Assembly (NCBI RefSeq): GCF_001447385.1
Contig: NZ_LLWQ01000162.1
Coordinates: forward strand, 62,122-126,121
Direction of reading: 5' to 3'
Source of the DNA: Paracoccus sp. MKU1
GTDB taxonomy: Bacteria > Pseudomonadota > Alphaproteobacteria > Rhodobacterales > Rhodobacteraceae
Length of the DNA stretch: 64,000 bases
Every line of letters begins with the position of its first letter. Position 1 is the first letter of the stretch. Shown here in pieces: positions 1-10,300 of this stretch. A program made the position numbers and the translations under genes. The notes beneath the pieces were generated by a model. The model did not search any database. It worked only from the letters and a program-made list of their open reading frames with translations, and was not told the DNA's origin.

Positions 1-31
1 ATATAGGCGGCGCCATTCCGGGGCGCAAGGG

Positions 32-50
32 AGGGGAACGCTGTTCCCCT
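32..50. repeat. Small perfect hairpin at the left edge
   Basis: AGGGGAAC, a 3-nt loop, then GTTCCCCT: a perfect 8-bp inverted repeat. It lies in the gene-free first 214 bases, just before the 84-147 repeat. GC-rich hairpins of this sort also sit directly before the same TATTTGGAAAACGG core inside the MOSC gene (51909-51926), so it may be the leading part of the same mobile repeat. No coding gene is supported in 1-214. Confidence 0.5.
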
Positions 51-83
51 CTTGTCCCGCTGCGCGGGCCAATTCACCCCTTG

Positions 84-147
84 GAGTATTTGGAAAACGG
101 AGAAAGCCGGGACGCGGCGCCCGGTCTGCTTCGTTCTTCAAATACTC
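84..147. repeat. Dispersed palindromic repeat, family 1, full copy A
   Basis: An imperfect inverted repeat with arms starting GAGTATTTG at 84 and ending AAATACTC at 147. The arms continue with a matching AACGnAG block, so the unit folds into one long hairpin. It is followed by ATGCGGCCG. A second full copy with the same trailing ATGCGGCCG is at 37005-37067, and one-arm copies are at 6385-6409 and 51862-51883. It lies downstream of the stop of the minus-strand binding-protein gene. Its spread across unrelated loci indicates a REP/RPE-like repeat; mobility is inferred. Confidence 0.75.
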
Positions 148-167
148 ATGCGGCCGCTTTGCCAGCG

Positions 168-193
168 AAACGCCCCGCCAAGGAGGCGGGGCG
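168..193 (-). terminator. Rho-independent-like terminator of the binding-protein gene
   Basis: CGCCCCGCC (171-179), a 5-nt loop, GGCGGGGCG (185-193): a perfect 9-bp GC stem. Read on the minus strand it is followed by TTTCG, a short T tract. It sits 21 bases past the stop codon of the minus-strand gene ending at 215. Confidence 0.65.
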
Positions 194-214
194 CTGCAAG
201 AGAGCGGGCCGGGG

Positions 215-1267
215 TCAGAAGCCGGCCTTGATCTTTTCGAATTCCTGCAACTGGCGCTCGCGCTGCTGCGGGTCGTTCGGGGTCTGGGCCAGGATCGGGG
301 CGTCCACGGGCGACAGGCCTTCCTGCACCGCCGGCTCGTCCTTGATCGTCTCCATGGCGGCGGTCGAGGTATGGCCGTAGCCGATGGTGTCCAGGAGGCC
401 CTTGGCCGATTCCGGCGCCAGCCAGGCGTTGATGAAATCGTAGGCCTTGTCCTCGTTGCCCGGGCCGTTCTTGAGGTTGATGAAGCCGCAGAAGAAGGTC
501 GAGCTGCCCTCCTTGGCCGCGCGCTGGAAGCCGACCGGGAAGCCGTCGTTTTCCAGCAGCACCACGCCGTCGTTCCAGGACCAGGCCACGTCCACCGCGC
601 CCGAGGCCATCAGCTGCGCCTGCTCGGCCGGGTCGGCCCAATAGGCGGCGACGTTCTGATGCGCCTGGCGCAGCCAGTCGGCCGCGGCCGCGAATTGCTC
701 GTCGGTGACCTCGGTCCAGTCGGTGGTGCCGGTGGCCAGATAGGCCAGCGCCCAGACATCGTCGGCCGAATCGGGCAGCGAGGTGCGGCCCTGGTATTTC
801 GGGTCGATGAAGATGTTCAGGCTGGCGACATCTTCGGCCGGCACGGTTTCGGTATTGTAGGCGACCGCGGTCGCGCCCCAGTCGGTCGGGATATACCAGA
901 CGCCCTGGTCGTCCTTGAAGATTTCCGAATCGAGGAATTTCGCATCGAGGGTCTCGAAGGCCGGGATCTTCGACACGTCCCAGGGCTCGATCAGCCCGGC
1001 GTCGCGGTATTTCGACACCATCTGCGAGCAGGGATGCGCCACATCGGCTTTGAAGCCCGAGGCGAGCTTCTGATAGGCCTCGTCGTCATCGCCGTAGAAG
1101 GCGAAGGTCGGGCTGTCGCCATGCTTGTCGATATAGCCCTGGAAGATCACCGGCTCCTCGAAGCCGGCCCAGTCGAAGACCGTCAGTTCGGGGTCGGCGG
1201 CCCAGGCGGCCGTCAGGCTGGTGCTGGCAAGCGCGAGCGCCAGGGCGGGGAAGCGGAGAGGTTTCAT
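215..1267 (-). CDS. PotD/PotF-like ABC transporter periplasmic binding protein
   Basis: Predicted 350-aa periplasmic solute-binding protein. The start at 1267 (MKPLRFPALALALAS) gives a classical signal peptide with probable cleavage after AWA at about residue 23; a longer reading frame upstream lacks this. The mature start LTVFDWAGFEEP and the later segments GVWYIPTDWGATAVAYN and VDVAWSWNDG resemble spermidine/putrescine-type binding proteins (PotD/PotF family), so a polyamine or small cationic ligand is likely but the ligand is not proven. No permease or ATPase gene of this system lies on its 3' side in the window, and the gene upstream is unrelated, so its partners are elsewhere or beyond the left edge. 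A terminator follows at 168-193. Confidence 0.85.
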   Translation of the reverse strand: MKPLRFPALALALASTSLTAAWAADPELTVFDWAGFEEPVIFQGYIDKHGDSPTFAFYGDDDEAYQKLASGFKADVAHPCSQMVSKYRDAGLIEPWDVSKIPAFETLDAKFLDSEIFKDDQGVWYIPTDWGATAVAYNTETVPAEDVASLNIFIDPKYQGRTSLPDSADDVWALAYLATGTTDWTEVTDEQFAAAADWLRQAHQNVAAYWADPAEQAQLMASGAVDVAWSWNDGVVLLENDGFPVGFQRAAKEGSSTFFCGFINLKNGPGNEDKAYDFINAWLAPESAKGLLDTIGYGHTSTAAMETIKDEPAVQEGLSPVDAPILAQTPNDPQQRERQLQEFEKIKAGF

Positions 1268-1339
1268 GTCGGAGCTTTCCTTGAGGCAGTCTGGCATGAC
1301 GCTAGCCGCCCCGTGGCGGCCTCGCAAGCGCGGCCGCGC

Positions 1340-2302
1340 CTACCAGCGCCCCGAGGCGCCGCCGCCGCGCGACGAGCCGCCGCCGAAGCCCGAGGCGCCG
1401 CGCGCGGCGCCGCGATAACCCGGTGTCGGTTCGCTGCGCAGCACCGTGCCGGTTGGCCCATACCAGACGGTCTGCGGACACAGGCGCTGGCGGCTGTCGG
1501 ACCAGCCGCAGGCCGGGCAGCGCCGCGTCACGCTTTCGTGCGAGACCATGTGGCCGCCCTCGGGCAGCGGGGTTTCCTGCGGCGCGATTTGCGTGTCGAG
1601 GCCGCGGCGGCCGCATTGCGGGCAGCGGTTGCGCCGCCAGAGTTGCCGCGCGATGCCGCCGAGGATCAGGAGCCACGCGCCGCCGAACAGGAGGGGGATG
1701 ATGCGGTCGGCCAGGTCCGGCTCGGGTGCCTTGACCGGCTGGCCCGCCGCGACCGGCCAGGCGATGAGGTCGATCACTGCCAGCGTGCCGTCGCGGATGC
1801 CCTGCGACATCCGGGAGTCGCGGAAGGCGGGCAGCATGGTGTTGCGCATGATCTCCTGCGCCAGGATGTCGGCGTCGTTCTCGTAGCCGCGGCCGAGCTC
1901 GATGCGCGCCTCGCGGTCCCCGGCCAGCACCAGCACCATGAAACCGTGGTTGCGCGTGGCATCGCCCACGCCCCAATGGTTGAAAAGCCGGGTCGCGAAA
2001 GCTTCCAGCCCGTCGGTTCCGCCATAGCGCGCCCGGTCGGCCAGGGTGACGACCGTGCCCTCGATGCCGGCCTGCTTCCGGAGCGCGGTCAGCGCCTCGT
2101 CGAGGGCCTGGGCATCTCCGGGCGCCAGCAGCCCGGCGAAGTCGTTGACGCGCAGGTGCTGCCAGTCGGGCAGGGCCTGCGCCTGCGCTTGGGCCGGCGC
2201 CAGCAGCGCCAGCCAGAGGGCGACGAAAAGCCATGCCGCCGTCCGGATGGGGCGCTGCGGCCTGTCGGCGCCCGGGACGGTGCTGAACGGCGAAGCCTTC
2301 AT
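1340..2302 (-). CDS. TPM-domain membrane protein with C-terminal zinc ribbon
   Basis: 320-aa protein. N-terminal hydrophobic segment (about 22-45, ending AQAQAQA) acts as signal sequence or anchor. Residues about 50-185 form a TPM domain: VNDFAGLLAPGDAQALDEAL, then GTVVTLADRARYGG and the RIELGRGYENDADILAQEI stretch typical of YgcG/TPM proteins. A second membrane segment (PLLFGGAWLLILGGIA) is followed by a zinc-ribbon-like pattern CPQCG...CPACGW and a Gly/Ser-rich tail. TPM proteins are linked to membrane protein turnover and photosystem II repair in plants; bacterial roles are poorly defined. It is co-directional with ppk2 upstream and the binding protein downstream. Confidence 0.8.
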   Translation of the reverse strand: MKASPFSTVPGADRPQRPIRTAAWLFVALWLALLAPAQAQAQALPDWQHLRVNDFAGLLAPGDAQALDEALTALRKQAGIEGTVVTLADRARYGGTDGLEAFATRLFNHWGVGDATRNHGFMVLVLAGDREARIELGRGYENDADILAQEIMRNTMLPAFRDSRMSQGIRDGTLAVIDLIAWPVAAGQPVKAPEPDLADRIIPLLFGGAWLLILGGIARQLWRRNRCPQCGRRGLDTQIAPQETPLPEGGHMVSHESVTRRCPACGWSDSRQRLCPQTVWYGPTGTVLRSEPTPGYRGAARGASGFGGGSSRGGGASGRW

Positions 2303-2330
2303 CTTGCTGCCTTTCTCTGCCGGCGGCGGC

Positions 2331-3254
2331 CTATCCCGGCAGGATCTCGGGGCCGCCGGTGATCTGCGGGTCGGGCTGGCCGATCACCTCGTCGTCGCGC
2401 CCGGCGAAATCCACCGCGCGCAGGATGGTCTGGATCGCCGCGAGCCGGGCGCGGCGCTTGTCGTCGGCGCGGATCACCGTCCAGGGCGCGATGCCGGAAT
2501 GGCTGCGCAGCAGCGTGTCCTGGATCGCGGCGCTGTAATCCTCCCATTTCGCCAGCCCCTCCACGTCGATGGGGCTGAGCTTCCATTGCTTCAGCGGATC
2601 CTGCTCGCGATCGAGGAAACGCTTGAGCTGCTCGGCCCGGCCCACCTCCAGCCACAGCTTGACCAGGATCACGCCGTCATCGACCAGCATGTTCTCGAAC
2701 AGCGGCAACTGGCGAAAGAAAGTCTCGCGCTGCGCATCCGTGCAGAAGCCGAAGACCTTTTCGACCACGCCGCGATTGTACCAGCTGCGGTCGAACAGCG
2801 CGATCTCGCCCTTGGCGGGCAGCCAGTCGACATAGCGCTGGAAATACCATTCCTCGGCCTCGCGCTCGCTGGGCTTGGGCAGGGCGACGATATAGGCCGA
2901 GCGCGGGTTCAGGTTCTCGCGCACGCGTTCGATGGTGCCGCCCTTGCCGGCGGCGTCGCGGCCCTCGAACAGCACCACCATGCGCTTGCCGGTATGGATC
3001 ACGTCGCGCATCAGCCGCACCAGCTGCAATTGCAGCCCGGCCATGCGGTCGTCGTAATCCTTGCCCTTCATCTCCTCGGCATGGGGATAGGAGGGGTCGA
3101 GGATGCGCTTGCCATCCGCGGCCGCGACCGCCTTGCGCAGCGCCTCGGGCGCGTCCTTTTCCAGATAGCGGGTGATCGCGCCGACGAAGGGCAGGTCGGG
3201 CAGCGATTTCGCCTTGCCGGCCGCGTCCTTCCTGCCGTTGCCGTTCCTGGCCAT
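2331..3254 (-). CDS. ppk2: Polyphosphate kinase 2 (PPK2 class I)
   Basis: 307-aa soluble kinase that transfers phosphate between inorganic polyphosphate and nucleoside diphosphates. Visible motifs: Walker A in [14 protein letters not shown] (about residue 95), the [20 protein letters not shown] segment, and [19 protein letters not shown], all characteristic of single-domain PPK2. Start chosen at ATG 3254 (MARNGNG); a GTG at 3260 overlapping the metA stop is the alternative, but GAGGCG lies at ribosome-binding distance from the ATG. It follows metA with the stop of metA at 3257-3259, so the two are probably co-transcribed. Confidence 0.93.
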   Translation of the reverse strand: MARNGNGRKDAAGKAKSLPDLPFVGAITRYLEKDAPEALRKAVAAADGKRILDPSYPHAEEMKGKDYDDRMAGLQLQLVRLMRDVIHTGKRMVVLFEGRDAAGKGGTIERVRENLNPRSAYIVALPKPSEREAEEWYFQRYVDWLPAKGEIALFDRSWYNRGVVEKVFGFCTDAQRETFFRQLPLFENMLVDDGVILVKLWLEVGRAEQLKRFLDREQDPLKQWKLSPIDVEGLAKWEDYSAAIQDTLLRSHSGIAPWTVIRADDKRRARLAAIQTILRAVDFAGRDDEVIGQPDPQITGGPEILPG

Positions 3255-3256
3255 GG

Positions 3257-4186
3257 TCACGCCTCGCCGATGCGGTTCAGGTCGAATGGGGTGGTCTGGT
3301 AGATCTCGTTGATCCAGTTACCGTAAAGCAGATGGGCATGGCTGCGCCAGCGGTTCGTCGGCGCGCGCGAGGGGTCGTCCTCGGGGTAGTAGTTCACCGG
3401 CACGTTGATCGGCTTGCCCGAGACCACGTCGCGGTCGTATTCGTCCTTCAGCGTCGTGCTGTCATATTCGAAATGGTTGAAGACATAGAGCGCGCGATGG
3501 CAGGGGTCTTGCAGCAGGCATGGCCCGACCTGATCCGAGGCGATCAGCGTCGTCAGCGCCGGAATGGCGTCCACCTCGTCCTGGCGCACCTCGGTCCAGC
3601 GGCTGACCGGCACCAGCACGTCGTCGGAAAAGCCGCGCAGATAGGGGCTGGCAGGGGCCAGGTTGCGGTGGCGGAAGCAGCCGAAGGCCTTGTGGTCCAG
3701 CAGGTGCTTTTCCAGCCGGTGGAAGTGCCAGGCCATGGCCATGCCGCCCCAGCAAACGCCGAAGGTCGAATGCACATGGCTTTGCGTCCATGCGAAGACC
3801 CGGGTCAGCTCATCCCAATAGGTCACCTCCTCGAAGGGCAGGTGCTCGATGGGCGCGCCGGTGATGATGAGCCCGTCGAACTTCTCGCCCGTCTCCTCGA
3901 CCTCGCAGAAGCGGCGATAGAAGGATTGCAGGTGATCGGCCGCCGTGTTGCGGCTTTCGTGGTCGGACATGCGGATCAGCTGGAACTCGATCTGCAAGGG
4001 CGTGGCGCCGATCAGCCGGGCGAACTGGTTCTCGGTCTGGATCTTCTTGGGCATCAGGTTCAGCAGCCCGATGCGCAGCGGCCGGATGTCCTGCGTCGCC
4101 GCCCGGCCCGGCGACATGACCATGACGCCTTCGTTCGACAGGATGTCATAGGCGGGTAGGTCATTGGGCAGGGTGATGGGCATCAT
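3257..4186 (-). CDS. metA: Homoserine O-succinyltransferase (or acetyltransferase), MetA type
   Basis: About 308 aa. Activates homoserine by O-acylation, the first committed step of methionine synthesis. Class I glutamine-amidotransferase-like fold: [20 protein letters not shown] near the N-terminus, the nucleophile Cys in [15 protein letters not shown] (about residue 144), and [18 protein letters not shown] with the catalytic His/Glu near residue 236. Two adjacent ATGs (4186 and 4183) are possible; the first overlaps the TGA of the upstream ATPase gene as ATGA, suggesting translational coupling. Acyl donor (succinyl- or acetyl-CoA) cannot be told from sequence by eye. Confidence 0.92.
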   Translation of the reverse strand: MMPITLPNDLPAYDILSNEGVMVMSPGRAATQDIRPLRIGLLNLMPKKIQTENQFARLIGATPLQIEFQLIRMSDHESRNTAADHLQSFYRRFCEVEETGEKFDGLIITGAPIEHLPFEEVTYWDELTRVFAWTQSHVHSTFGVCWGGMAMAWHFHRLEKHLLDHKAFGCFRHRNLAPASPYLRGFSDDVLVPVSRWTEVRQDEVDAIPALTTLIASDQVGPCLLQDPCHRALYVFNHFEYDSTTLKDEYDRDVVSGKPINVPVNYYPEDDPSRAPTNRWRSHAHLLYGNWINEIYQTTPFDLNRIGEA

Positions 4187-5073
4187 GCATCCTTTCTGTC
4201 GAGCTTTCCTTCGGAGGGCCGTCTTTCGATGGCATGGCCGATCAGGGCGATCAGGTCCTCGGGAATCTTTACCGCCGCGACCTCCTCGGCCAGGAGCGTC
4301 ACGCCGCGCCGGGCCATGGCCTCGTAGCGCGGCTGGCGATGGGCCAGCGCCCGGGCATAGGTCCAGCGGATGAAATCGTCGGGGTTCACCTGCTCCTCGG
4401 CGAGCCCTTTCTCGACCCGGTAGTCGGTCCAGGCCCGGTCGAGGAAGTCGGGCTGGTAATACATCGGCTTCGGCGCGCGGTCGAAGCGGCGCACCAGCTC
4501 TTCGGTATGGGCGGCCGAGCCCTTGATCCAGACCAGCAGCAATTCGCGCTCCAGCGCGTCCAGCACCGGGTCGCTTTCGGCGAAGGGATCCACCACCTCG
4601 CAGACCGAGCCGCCGGAATCGCAGACGAAATTGCCCAGATTGTAGATCTCCTGCGCGCGGCGGATGAAATGGCCGGTATCCAGCAGCGCCGCGATCTCGG
4701 CCATGCGGTGCTGGTCCTGGCGGCGCATGTATTCCTCGAACTCCAGCCCGCCGCGGGTCACGCTGCCCGGCTTGCCCAGATAGGTCGAGAGCGGCGCGAG
4801 ATTCTCGAAGGTGATGTTGCTGGCGATATAGACGGAATCCGACAGCAGCAGCTCGCGCAGGAACGGCACCTTCATCGCCTCGCGCTTGAAGTTGTCGGCG
4901 ATGAGTTCGCCCATGTAGCGGGTGCCGATGCGGTAATCGACCGAATAGTGGAACCATTCCCCCGAGCCGCGCAGCATCGAGGCGAGGAAGGTCTTGCCCA
5001 GCCCCGACATGCCGAAGAACAGCACGCGCTTCCTCGGGGCGGCCAGCCATTCGGCTTGGGTCTTGTAGAGCAT
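4183..5073 (-). CDS. P-loop ATPase of unknown role, coupled to metA
   Basis: 296-aa soluble protein. A Walker A motif GMSGLGKT lies at about residues 21-28, immediately after a beta-strand-like RVLFF. Then come [20 protein letters not shown] and a region rich in charged helices ([38 protein letters not shown]). No transmembrane or signal segment. The fold suggests a P-loop kinase or small ATPase, but I do not recognise a characterised family. Its stop overlaps the metA start (ATGA), so it is probably translated with metA. Upstream is a 270-bp intergenic stretch shared with the divergent terC gene. Confidence 0.75.
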   Translation of the reverse strand: MLYKTQAEWLAAPRKRVLFFGMSGLGKTFLASMLRGSGEWFHYSVDYRIGTRYMGELIADNFKREAMKVPFLRELLLSDSVYIASNITFENLAPLSTYLGKPGSVTRGGLEFEEYMRRQDQHRMAEIAALLDTGHFIRRAQEIYNLGNFVCDSGGSVCEVVDPFAESDPVLDALERELLLVWIKGSAAHTEELVRRFDRAPKPMYYQPDFLDRAWTDYRVEKGLAEEQVNPDDFIRWTYARALAHRQPRYEAMARRGVTLLAEEVAAVKIPEDLIALIGHAIERRPSEGKLDRKDA

Positions 5074-5345
5074 GGGCCTTCCTTTTGCTGGGCTTGGCGA
5101 TAGTTAGTCCCGCGCGGGGCCAAGGAAAAGGGGTGCCCGTCCCCGCCCGTCGGCCCGCCGCCCGGAAAAGCGACCCGCCCGCCCTTGCATCCCGGCCCGG
5201 AGCCCCTATCTGGGGCGGGCGGACCGGGCCCCTCTGACGACGCTTGTCGTGATGTCGGACCGCATCGAGCCCTGCTCGGTGCCAGCCCGGAACCCATTCC
5301 CCGCCCAAGGCTTCGCACCGGCTTTCGTTCAACGTGGAGCCTGAC
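5074..5345. other. Divergent intergenic region between the ATPase gene and terC
   Basis: 272 bases with no supported gene. It must hold both outward promoters. It is GC-rich with short inverted repeats such as ACGAC-gctt-GTCGT near 5240. I looked for a yybP-ykoY manganese riboswitch in front of terC and for a SAM riboswitch in front of the metA operon and saw neither consensus core. Confidence 0.5.
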
Positions 5346-6326
5346 ATGGAACCTTTCTACCTGACCCTCTTTCTCGGCACGCCGATCTGGCTGTGGCTGG
5401 TCTTCCTCGGCCTCGTCGCGGCGCTGCTGGCCTTCGACCTCGGCGTGCTGAATCGCGGCGACAAGGAAATCGGCGTGACTGAAAGCCTGAAGCTTTCGGC
5501 CTTCTACATCACGCTGGGCGTGCTGTTCGGCGGCTTCGTCTGGTATCAGCTGGGCAGCAATGCCGCCGCGGAATACATGACCGCCTTCGTGGTCGAAAAG
5601 ACCCTGGCCATGGACAACGTCTTCGTCATCGCGCTGATCTTCGCCACGCTGTCGATTCCGCGCCGCTATCAGCACCGGGTGCTGTTCTGGGGCATCCTGG
5701 GGGTGATCGTGCTGCGCGGCATCATGATCGGCGTCGGCGCGACGCTGGTCGCGCAATACGGCTGGATCCTCTATGTCTTCGCCGGCTTCCTGATCCTGAC
5801 CGGCATCAAGATGCTGTTCATCGGCGACAAGGAGCATGACATGGGATCGAACCCGGTCCTGGCCTTCCTGCGCCGCCGGATGCGGCTGACCGACGAACTG
5901 CACGGCCATGCCTTCGTCGTGAAGAGGTCCGACCCCGCGACCGGCCGCATCCGCCGTTACGCCACGCCCCTGCTGCTGGCCCTGGTGATGATCGAGATCG
6001 CCGACGTGATCTTTGCGGTCGATTCGGTGCCGGCGGTCTTTGCCATCACCACCGACCCCTATATCGTTTACACTTCGAACATCTTCGCCATCCTGGGCCT
6101 GCGCGCGCTGTTCTTCGCGCTGGCGGCGATCATCCACCGCTTCGAATATCTCAAGCAGGCGCTGGCGGTGCTGCTGATCTTCATCGGCTCCAAGGTGTTC
6201 CTGGCCGATCTGATGGGGCTGGCGAAATTCCCGCCCGCGGTCTCGCTGGGCATCACCTTCGTCATCCTCGGCGCCGGCGTCGGCTGGTCGCTGTGGCGCA
6301 CCCGCAAGGACGAGGCGCGGGCGTAG
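5346..6326 (+). CDS. TerC-family integral membrane protein
   Basis: 326-aa polytopic protein with about eight or nine hydrophobic segments. TerC hallmarks are visible: [32 protein letters not shown] and [21 protein letters not shown], with the conserved acidic residues inside membrane segments that family members use for metal ions. Family members (Alx, MntP-like TerC) have been linked to manganese export and tellurite resistance. ATG 5346 is chosen because GTGGAG lies at ribosome-binding distance; an in-frame GTG at 5334 is the only upstream alternative. Stands alone between divergent metA genes and the division cluster. Confidence 0.88.
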   Translation: MEPFYLTLFLGTPIWLWLVFLGLVAALLAFDLGVLNRGDKEIGVTESLKLSAFYITLGVLFGGFVWYQLGSNAAAEYMTAFVVEKTLAMDNVFVIALIFATLSIPRRYQHRVLFWGILGVIVLRGIMIGVGATLVAQYGWILYVFAGFLILTGIKMLFIGDKEHDMGSNPVLAFLRRRMRLTDELHGHAFVVKRSDPATGRIRRYATPLLLALVMIEIADVIFAVDSVPAVFAITTDPYIVYTSNIFAILGLRALFFALAAIIHRFEYLKQALAVLLIFIGSKVFLADLMGLAKFPPAVSLGITFVILGAGVGWSLWRTRKDEARA

Positions 6327-6606
6327 CGTGACGTGGGCGTAGCGTGGGACTGCCGGTGCCACGCGTCCGCGCCCGGTTGCTGTTGGGTATTTGGACAACG
6401 GTGAAACATGCAGGCGTCGGGTGCGCCTCGGCGCAGCATGTCAAGCTGATCCGGCCTTGCCCATACCGCCCGCCTCCGCGCGATGTGATCCGAAGCTGCC
6501 GTAGCGTTAACCAATCCGCAGTAGCGCGGTGCCGACAATCGCGCTATGCTGCCCACCAGACCCGGAAAACGGGCAAGATATATCGAGGCAGTGACGGCGG
6601 TATCCC
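6327..6606. other. Intergenic region before ftsW with a one-arm repeat
   Basis: 280 bases with no supported gene. It contains the one-arm family 1 repeat at 6385-6409 and must hold the ftsW promoter. A direct doubling of a GCGTAG-G-GTG-like motif at about 6322-6345 follows the terC stop. No T-tailed terminator was seen. Confidence 0.45.
6385..6409 (+). repeat. Family 1 palindromic repeat, single-arm copy C
   Basis: GGGTATTTGGACAACGGTGA begins at 6385 and continues AACAT. It matches the left arm of the full copies at 84 and 37005 and, nearly base for base, the copy inside the MOSC gene at 51862-51883. No second arm is present nearby. It lies about 60 bases after the terC stop. Confidence 0.6.
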
Positions 6607-7776
6607 ATGACCGAGATGGTCTTTGGCACCACGCCCCTACGGGCAGGTGACCCGATTCTTCCACGTTGGTGGCGCACGCTGGACCGATGGTCCTTGGCCT
6701 GCGTGCTGGGGCTGTTCGCGGTCGGGCTGCTGCTGGGCCTGGCGGCCTCGGTGCCGCTGGCCGAAAAGAACGGCCTGCCGCAGTTCTACTACGTCACCCG
6801 CCAGGCGGTGTTCGGCGCCATGGCGCTGGCGGTGATGCTGGTGATCTCGACCTTTTCACCGCGGATGGTGCGGCGGATCGGCGTGCTGGGCTTTCTGGCC
6901 GCGCTGGTGGTGCTGATGGTGCTGCCCTTCATCGGCACCGATTTCGGCAAGGGCGCGGTGCGCTGGCTGCGCCTGCCCGGCGGCATGTCGGTGCAGCCCT
7001 CGGAATTCCTCAAACCCTGTTTCGTCGCCATCTGCGCCTGGTTCATGGCCGCGAGCCAGGAGGTCGGCGGTCCGCCCGGCAAGTCCTTCTCCTTCGGGTT
7101 GGCCGTGGTCGTGGTGCTGCTGCTGGCGATGCAGCCCGATTTCGGCCAGGCCTCGCTGGTGCTGTTTTCCTGGTGCGTGATGTATTTCATCGCCGGGGCG
7201 CCGCTCTACCTGCTGGGGGGGGTGATGGGGCTGGCCTGTATCGGCGGCGTCTTCGCCTATGGCGCATCCGAGCATTTCGCCCGCCGCATCAACGGTTTCC
7301 TCGCCGCCGAGGTCGATCCGCGCACCCAGCTGGGCTATGCCACCAATGCCATCCAGGAGGGCGGCTTCTTCGGCGTGGGCGTGGGCGAGGGCTCGGTCAA
7401 GTGGTCGCTGCCCGATGCGCATACCGATTTCATCATCGCGGTCGCGGCCGAGGAATACGGGCTGATCCTGGTCCTCATCATCATCGCGCTTTACGCCACC
7501 ATCGTCGTCCGCTCGCTGCTGCGGCTCCAGGACGAGCGCGATCCCTTTGTCCGCATCGCCGGCACCGGGCTGGCCTGCGCCTTCGGCGTGCAGGCGCTGA
7601 TCAACATGGGCGTGGCGGTGCGCCTGCTGCCGGCCAAGGGCATGACGCTGCCCTTCGTCAGCTATGGCGGCTCGTCGGTGATCGCCTCGGGCATCGCCAT
7701 GGGCATGCTGCTGGCGCTGACCCGCTCGCGCCCGCAGGGCCGCATCGGCGACGTGCTGGGCCGGGGTCGGGGATGA
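6607..7776 (+). CDS. ftsW: FtsW, SEDS-family septal peptidoglycan glycosyltransferase
   Basis: 389-aa polytopic inner membrane protein, about ten membrane segments. Polymerises lipid II at the division septum together with a class B penicillin-binding protein. SEDS signatures: [20 protein letters not shown]-type [24 protein letters not shown] and the C-terminal [20 protein letters not shown]. First gene of the dcw run in this window; mraY, murD, murE, murF and ftsI are not here. Its stop codon overlaps the murG start (ATGA). Confidence 0.95.
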   Translation: MTEMVFGTTPLRAGDPILPRWWRTLDRWSLACVLGLFAVGLLLGLAASVPLAEKNGLPQFYYVTRQAVFGAMALAVMLVISTFSPRMVRRIGVLGFLAALVVLMVLPFIGTDFGKGAVRWLRLPGGMSVQPSEFLKPCFVAICAWFMAASQEVGGPPGKSFSFGLAVVVVLLLAMQPDFGQASLVLFSWCVMYFIAGAPLYLLGGVMGLACIGGVFAYGASEHFARRINGFLAAEVDPRTQLGYATNAIQEGGFFGVGVGEGSVKWSLPDAHTDFIIAVAAEEYGLILVLIIIALYATIVVRSLLRLQDERDPFVRIAGTGLACAFGVQALINMGVAVRLLPAKGMTLPFVSYGGSSVIASGIAMGMLLALTRSRPQGRIGDVLGRGRG

Positions 7777-8876
7777 GCGCCCCGCAGCCCCAAGGCCAGC
7801 CGCTGTGCCTGATCGCGGCCGGCGGCACCGGCGGCCATATGTTTCCGGCACAATCGCTGGCCGAGGTGCTGCTGGCACACGGCTGGCGGGTCAAGCTGTC
7901 CACGGACGAACGCGGCGCGCGCTATGCCGGCGCGTTCCCGGCCGAGGTCGCGCGCGAGGTGGTCAGCTCCGCCACCACCGCGCGCGGCGGCGCGCTGGCC
8001 AGGCTCGCCGTGCCCTTTCGCATCGGCGCCGGCATCCTGACGGCGATCCGCCGGATGCGGGCCGACCGCCCCGCCGTGGTGGTGGGTTTCGGCGGCTATC
8101 CGAGCATCCCGGCCATGTCCGCCGCGCTGGTGCTGAAAATCCCGCGCATGATCCACGAACAGAACGGCATCATGGGGCGGGTGAATGCCGGTTTTGCCCG
8201 GCGGGTGGATCGCGTCGCCTGCGGCACCTGGCCGACCGAACTGCCGCCCGGCGTCGCGGGCATCCATACCGGCAATCCGGTGCGGCGGGCGGTGCTGGAC
8301 CATGCCGCCGCGGCCTATCTGCCGCCGGGAGAAGGGGTGCTGAACCTTCTGGTCATCGGCGGCAGCCAGGGCGCCCGCGTGCTCTCGGACATGGTGCCCG
8401 AGGCCATTGCCGGCCTGCCGGACGAGATGCGCGCCCGCCTGTCGGTCAGCCATCAGGCCCGTGCCGAGGATGCCGATCGCGTGACCGCCGCCTATGCGAG
8501 TGCCGGCATCAATGCCGTGGTGCGGCCCTTTTTCGACGACGTGCCGCAGCGGCTGGCGCAGGCGCAGTTGGTGGTCAGCCGGGCCGGCGCCTCGTCCATC
8601 GCCGACATCACCGTGATCGGCCGCCCGGCCATCCTGATCCCCTATGCCGCCGCCACCGGCGACCATCAGACCGCCAATGCCCGTGCCCTTGCGGAATCCG
8701 GCGCGGCGATCCTTTTGCCCGAATCCGTGCTTGACGCCGAGAGCCTCAGGCGCGACATGCGGGACATCCTTTCCGACAGCGCCCGCGCCATCGCCATGGC
8801 AGCAGCGGCGCTTTCGCTGGGTCGCCCCGATGCGGCGCAGCGCCTTGCAGATCTAGTGACGGAACTGACCCGATGA
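7773..8876 (+). CDS. murG: MurG, UDP-GlcNAc:lipid I N-acetylglucosaminyltransferase
   Basis: 367-aa peripheral inner membrane glycosyltransferase (GT-B fold) that converts lipid I to lipid II. N-terminal glycine-rich loop [11 protein letters not shown] (about 17-27), [11 protein letters not shown], and the C-terminal donor-site segment [17 protein letters not shown]...GDHQTANA. Start set at ATG 7773 inside the ftsW stop (ATGA); a longer reading frame exists upstream but is an out-of-frame shadow of ftsW. It overlaps murC at its 3' end in the same way, indicating translational coupling ftsW-murG-murC. Confidence 0.96.
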   Translation: MSAPQPQGQPLCLIAAGGTGGHMFPAQSLAEVLLAHGWRVKLSTDERGARYAGAFPAEVAREVVSSATTARGGALARLAVPFRIGAGILTAIRRMRADRPAVVVGFGGYPSIPAMSAALVLKIPRMIHEQNGIMGRVNAGFARRVDRVACGTWPTELPPGVAGIHTGNPVRRAVLDHAAAAYLPPGEGVLNLLVIGGSQGARVLSDMVPEAIAGLPDEMRARLSVSHQARAEDADRVTAAYASAGINAVVRPFFDDVPQRLAQAQLVVSRAGASSIADITVIGRPAILIPYAAATGDHQTANARALAESGAAILLPESVLDAESLRRDMRDILSDSARAIAMAAAALSLGRPDAAQRLADLVTELTR

Positions 8877-10300
8877 ACGCAGCGACCAAACTCCCGGGCG
8901 AACTGGGCCCTATCCATTTCATCGGCATCGGCGGCATCGGCATGTCCGGCATCGCCGAGGTGCTGATGACGCTGGGCTACCAGGTGCAGGGGTCGGACGC
9001 GAAACGCTCGAAGATCACCGACCGGCTGGAGAGCCTGGGCGCTACCATATTCGAGGGCCAGCGCGCCGAAAACATTGGCGAAGCCGGCGTGGTGGTGATC
9101 TCGACCGCCATCAAGAAGGGCAATCCCGAGCTTGAGGAGGCCCGCCGCCGCGGCCTGCCCGTGGTGCGCCGGGCCGAGATGCTGGCCGAGCTGATGCGGC
9201 TGAAATCCAACGTCGCCATCGCCGGCACGCATGGCAAGACCACCACCACCACCATGGTCGCGACGCTGCTGGATGCGGGCGGCTTCGACCCGACCGTCAT
9301 CAACGGCGGCGTGATCCACGCCTATGGCTCGAACGCCCGCGCCGGCGCCGGCGAATGGATGGTGGTCGAGGCGGACGAATCGGACGGCAGCTTCAACCGC
9401 CTGCCCGCGACCATCGCCATCGTGACCAATATCGACCCCGAGCATATGGAGCACTGGGGCAGCTTCGACGCGCTGCGCAAGGGTTTCCAGGATTTTGTCT
9501 CGAACATCCCCTTCTACGGCCTCGCCGTCTGCTGCACCGACCATCCCGAGGTGCAGTCGCTGGTCGGCCGGCTGACGGATCGCCGTGTCGCGACCTTCGG
9601 CTTCAACGCCCAGGCCGACGTGCGCGCCGTGAACCTGCGCTATGAAAGCGGCGTGGCGCATTTCGACATCGCCCTGCAAGGCGAATCCGAGCTGAACGAC
9701 GGCGAGATCCCGGTGATCGAGGGCTGCACCCTGCCGATGCCGGGCGATCACAACGTTTCGAATGCCCTGGCCGCCGTGGCGGTCGCCCGCCACCTGGGCA
9801 TGAAGCGCGCCCAGATCCGCGAAGCGCTGGCCCGGTTCGGCGGGGTCAGCCGCCGCTTCACCCGCGTGGGCGAGGTGAACGGCGTCACCATCATCGACGA
9901 CTATGGCCATCACCCGGTCGAGATCGCCGCGGTGCTCAAGGCCGCCCGGCAGGCGACCAGGGGCCGGGTCATCGCCGTGCACCAGCCGCATCGCTACACC
10001 CGGCTGTCCAGCCTGTTCGACGATTTCTGCACCTGCTTCAACGAGGCCGACGTGGTCGGCATCGCCGAGGTCTATTCGGCGGGCGAGGAGCCGATCCCCG
10101 GCGCCTCGCGCGACGACCTGGTCGCCGGCCTGATCGCCCATGGCCACCGCCATGCCCGCGCGGTGATGGACGAGGGCGACCTGGAGCGGCTGGTGCGCGA
10201 ACAGGCGCGGCCGGGCGACATGGTGGTCTGCCTGGGCGCCGGCACAATTTCGACCTGGGCCAACAACCTGCCCGAGCGGCTGACGGAGAAGGCCGCGTGA
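8873..10300 (+). CDS. murC: MurC, UDP-N-acetylmuramate--L-alanine ligase
   Basis: 475-aa cytoplasmic ATP-dependent ligase adding L-Ala to UDP-MurNAc. Rossmann start [18 protein letters not shown] (14-31), ATP loop [10 protein letters not shown] (118-127), central domain [20 protein letters not shown], and C-terminal [20 protein letters not shown] with [10 protein letters not shown]. Full family length. Overlaps murG upstream and the DUF2484 gene downstream (both ATGA). Confidence 0.97.
   Translation: MNAATKLPGELGPIHFIGIGGIGMSGIAEVLMTLGYQVQGSDAKRSKITDRLESLGATIFEGQRAENIGEAGVVVISTAIKKGNPELEEARRRGLPVVRRAEMLAELMRLKSNVAIAGTHGKTTTTTMVATLLDAGGFDPTVINGGVIHAYGSNARAGAGEWMVVEADESDGSFNRLPATIAIVTNIDPEHMEHWGSFDALRKGFQDFVSNIPFYGLAVCCTDHPEVQSLVGRLTDRRVATFGFNAQADVRAVNLRYESGVAHFDIALQGESELNDGEIPVIEGCTLPMPGDHNVSNALAAVAVARHLGMKRAQIREALARFGGVSRRFTRVGEVNGVTIIDDYGHHPVEIAAVLKAARQATRGRVIAVHQPHRYTRLSSLFDDFCTCFNEADVVGIAEVYSAGEEPIPGASRDDLVAGLIAHGHRHARAVMDEGDLERLVREQARPGDMVVCLGAGTISTWANNLPERLTEKAA

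Noticed and set aside
371..2362. Long plus-strand frame over the binding-protein and TPM genes
   Set aside because: Antisense shadow with low-complexity composition; the minus-strand frames show clear families.
5074..5345. Possible yybP-ykoY manganese riboswitch before terC or SAM riboswitch before metA
   Set aside because: TerC and metA genes often carry these, but neither conserved core was found by eye.
3257..5347. Single 696-aa fusion reading frame covering metA and the upstream region
   Set aside because: Only the last 308 residues match MetA; the rest is an out-of-frame shadow of the ATPase gene.
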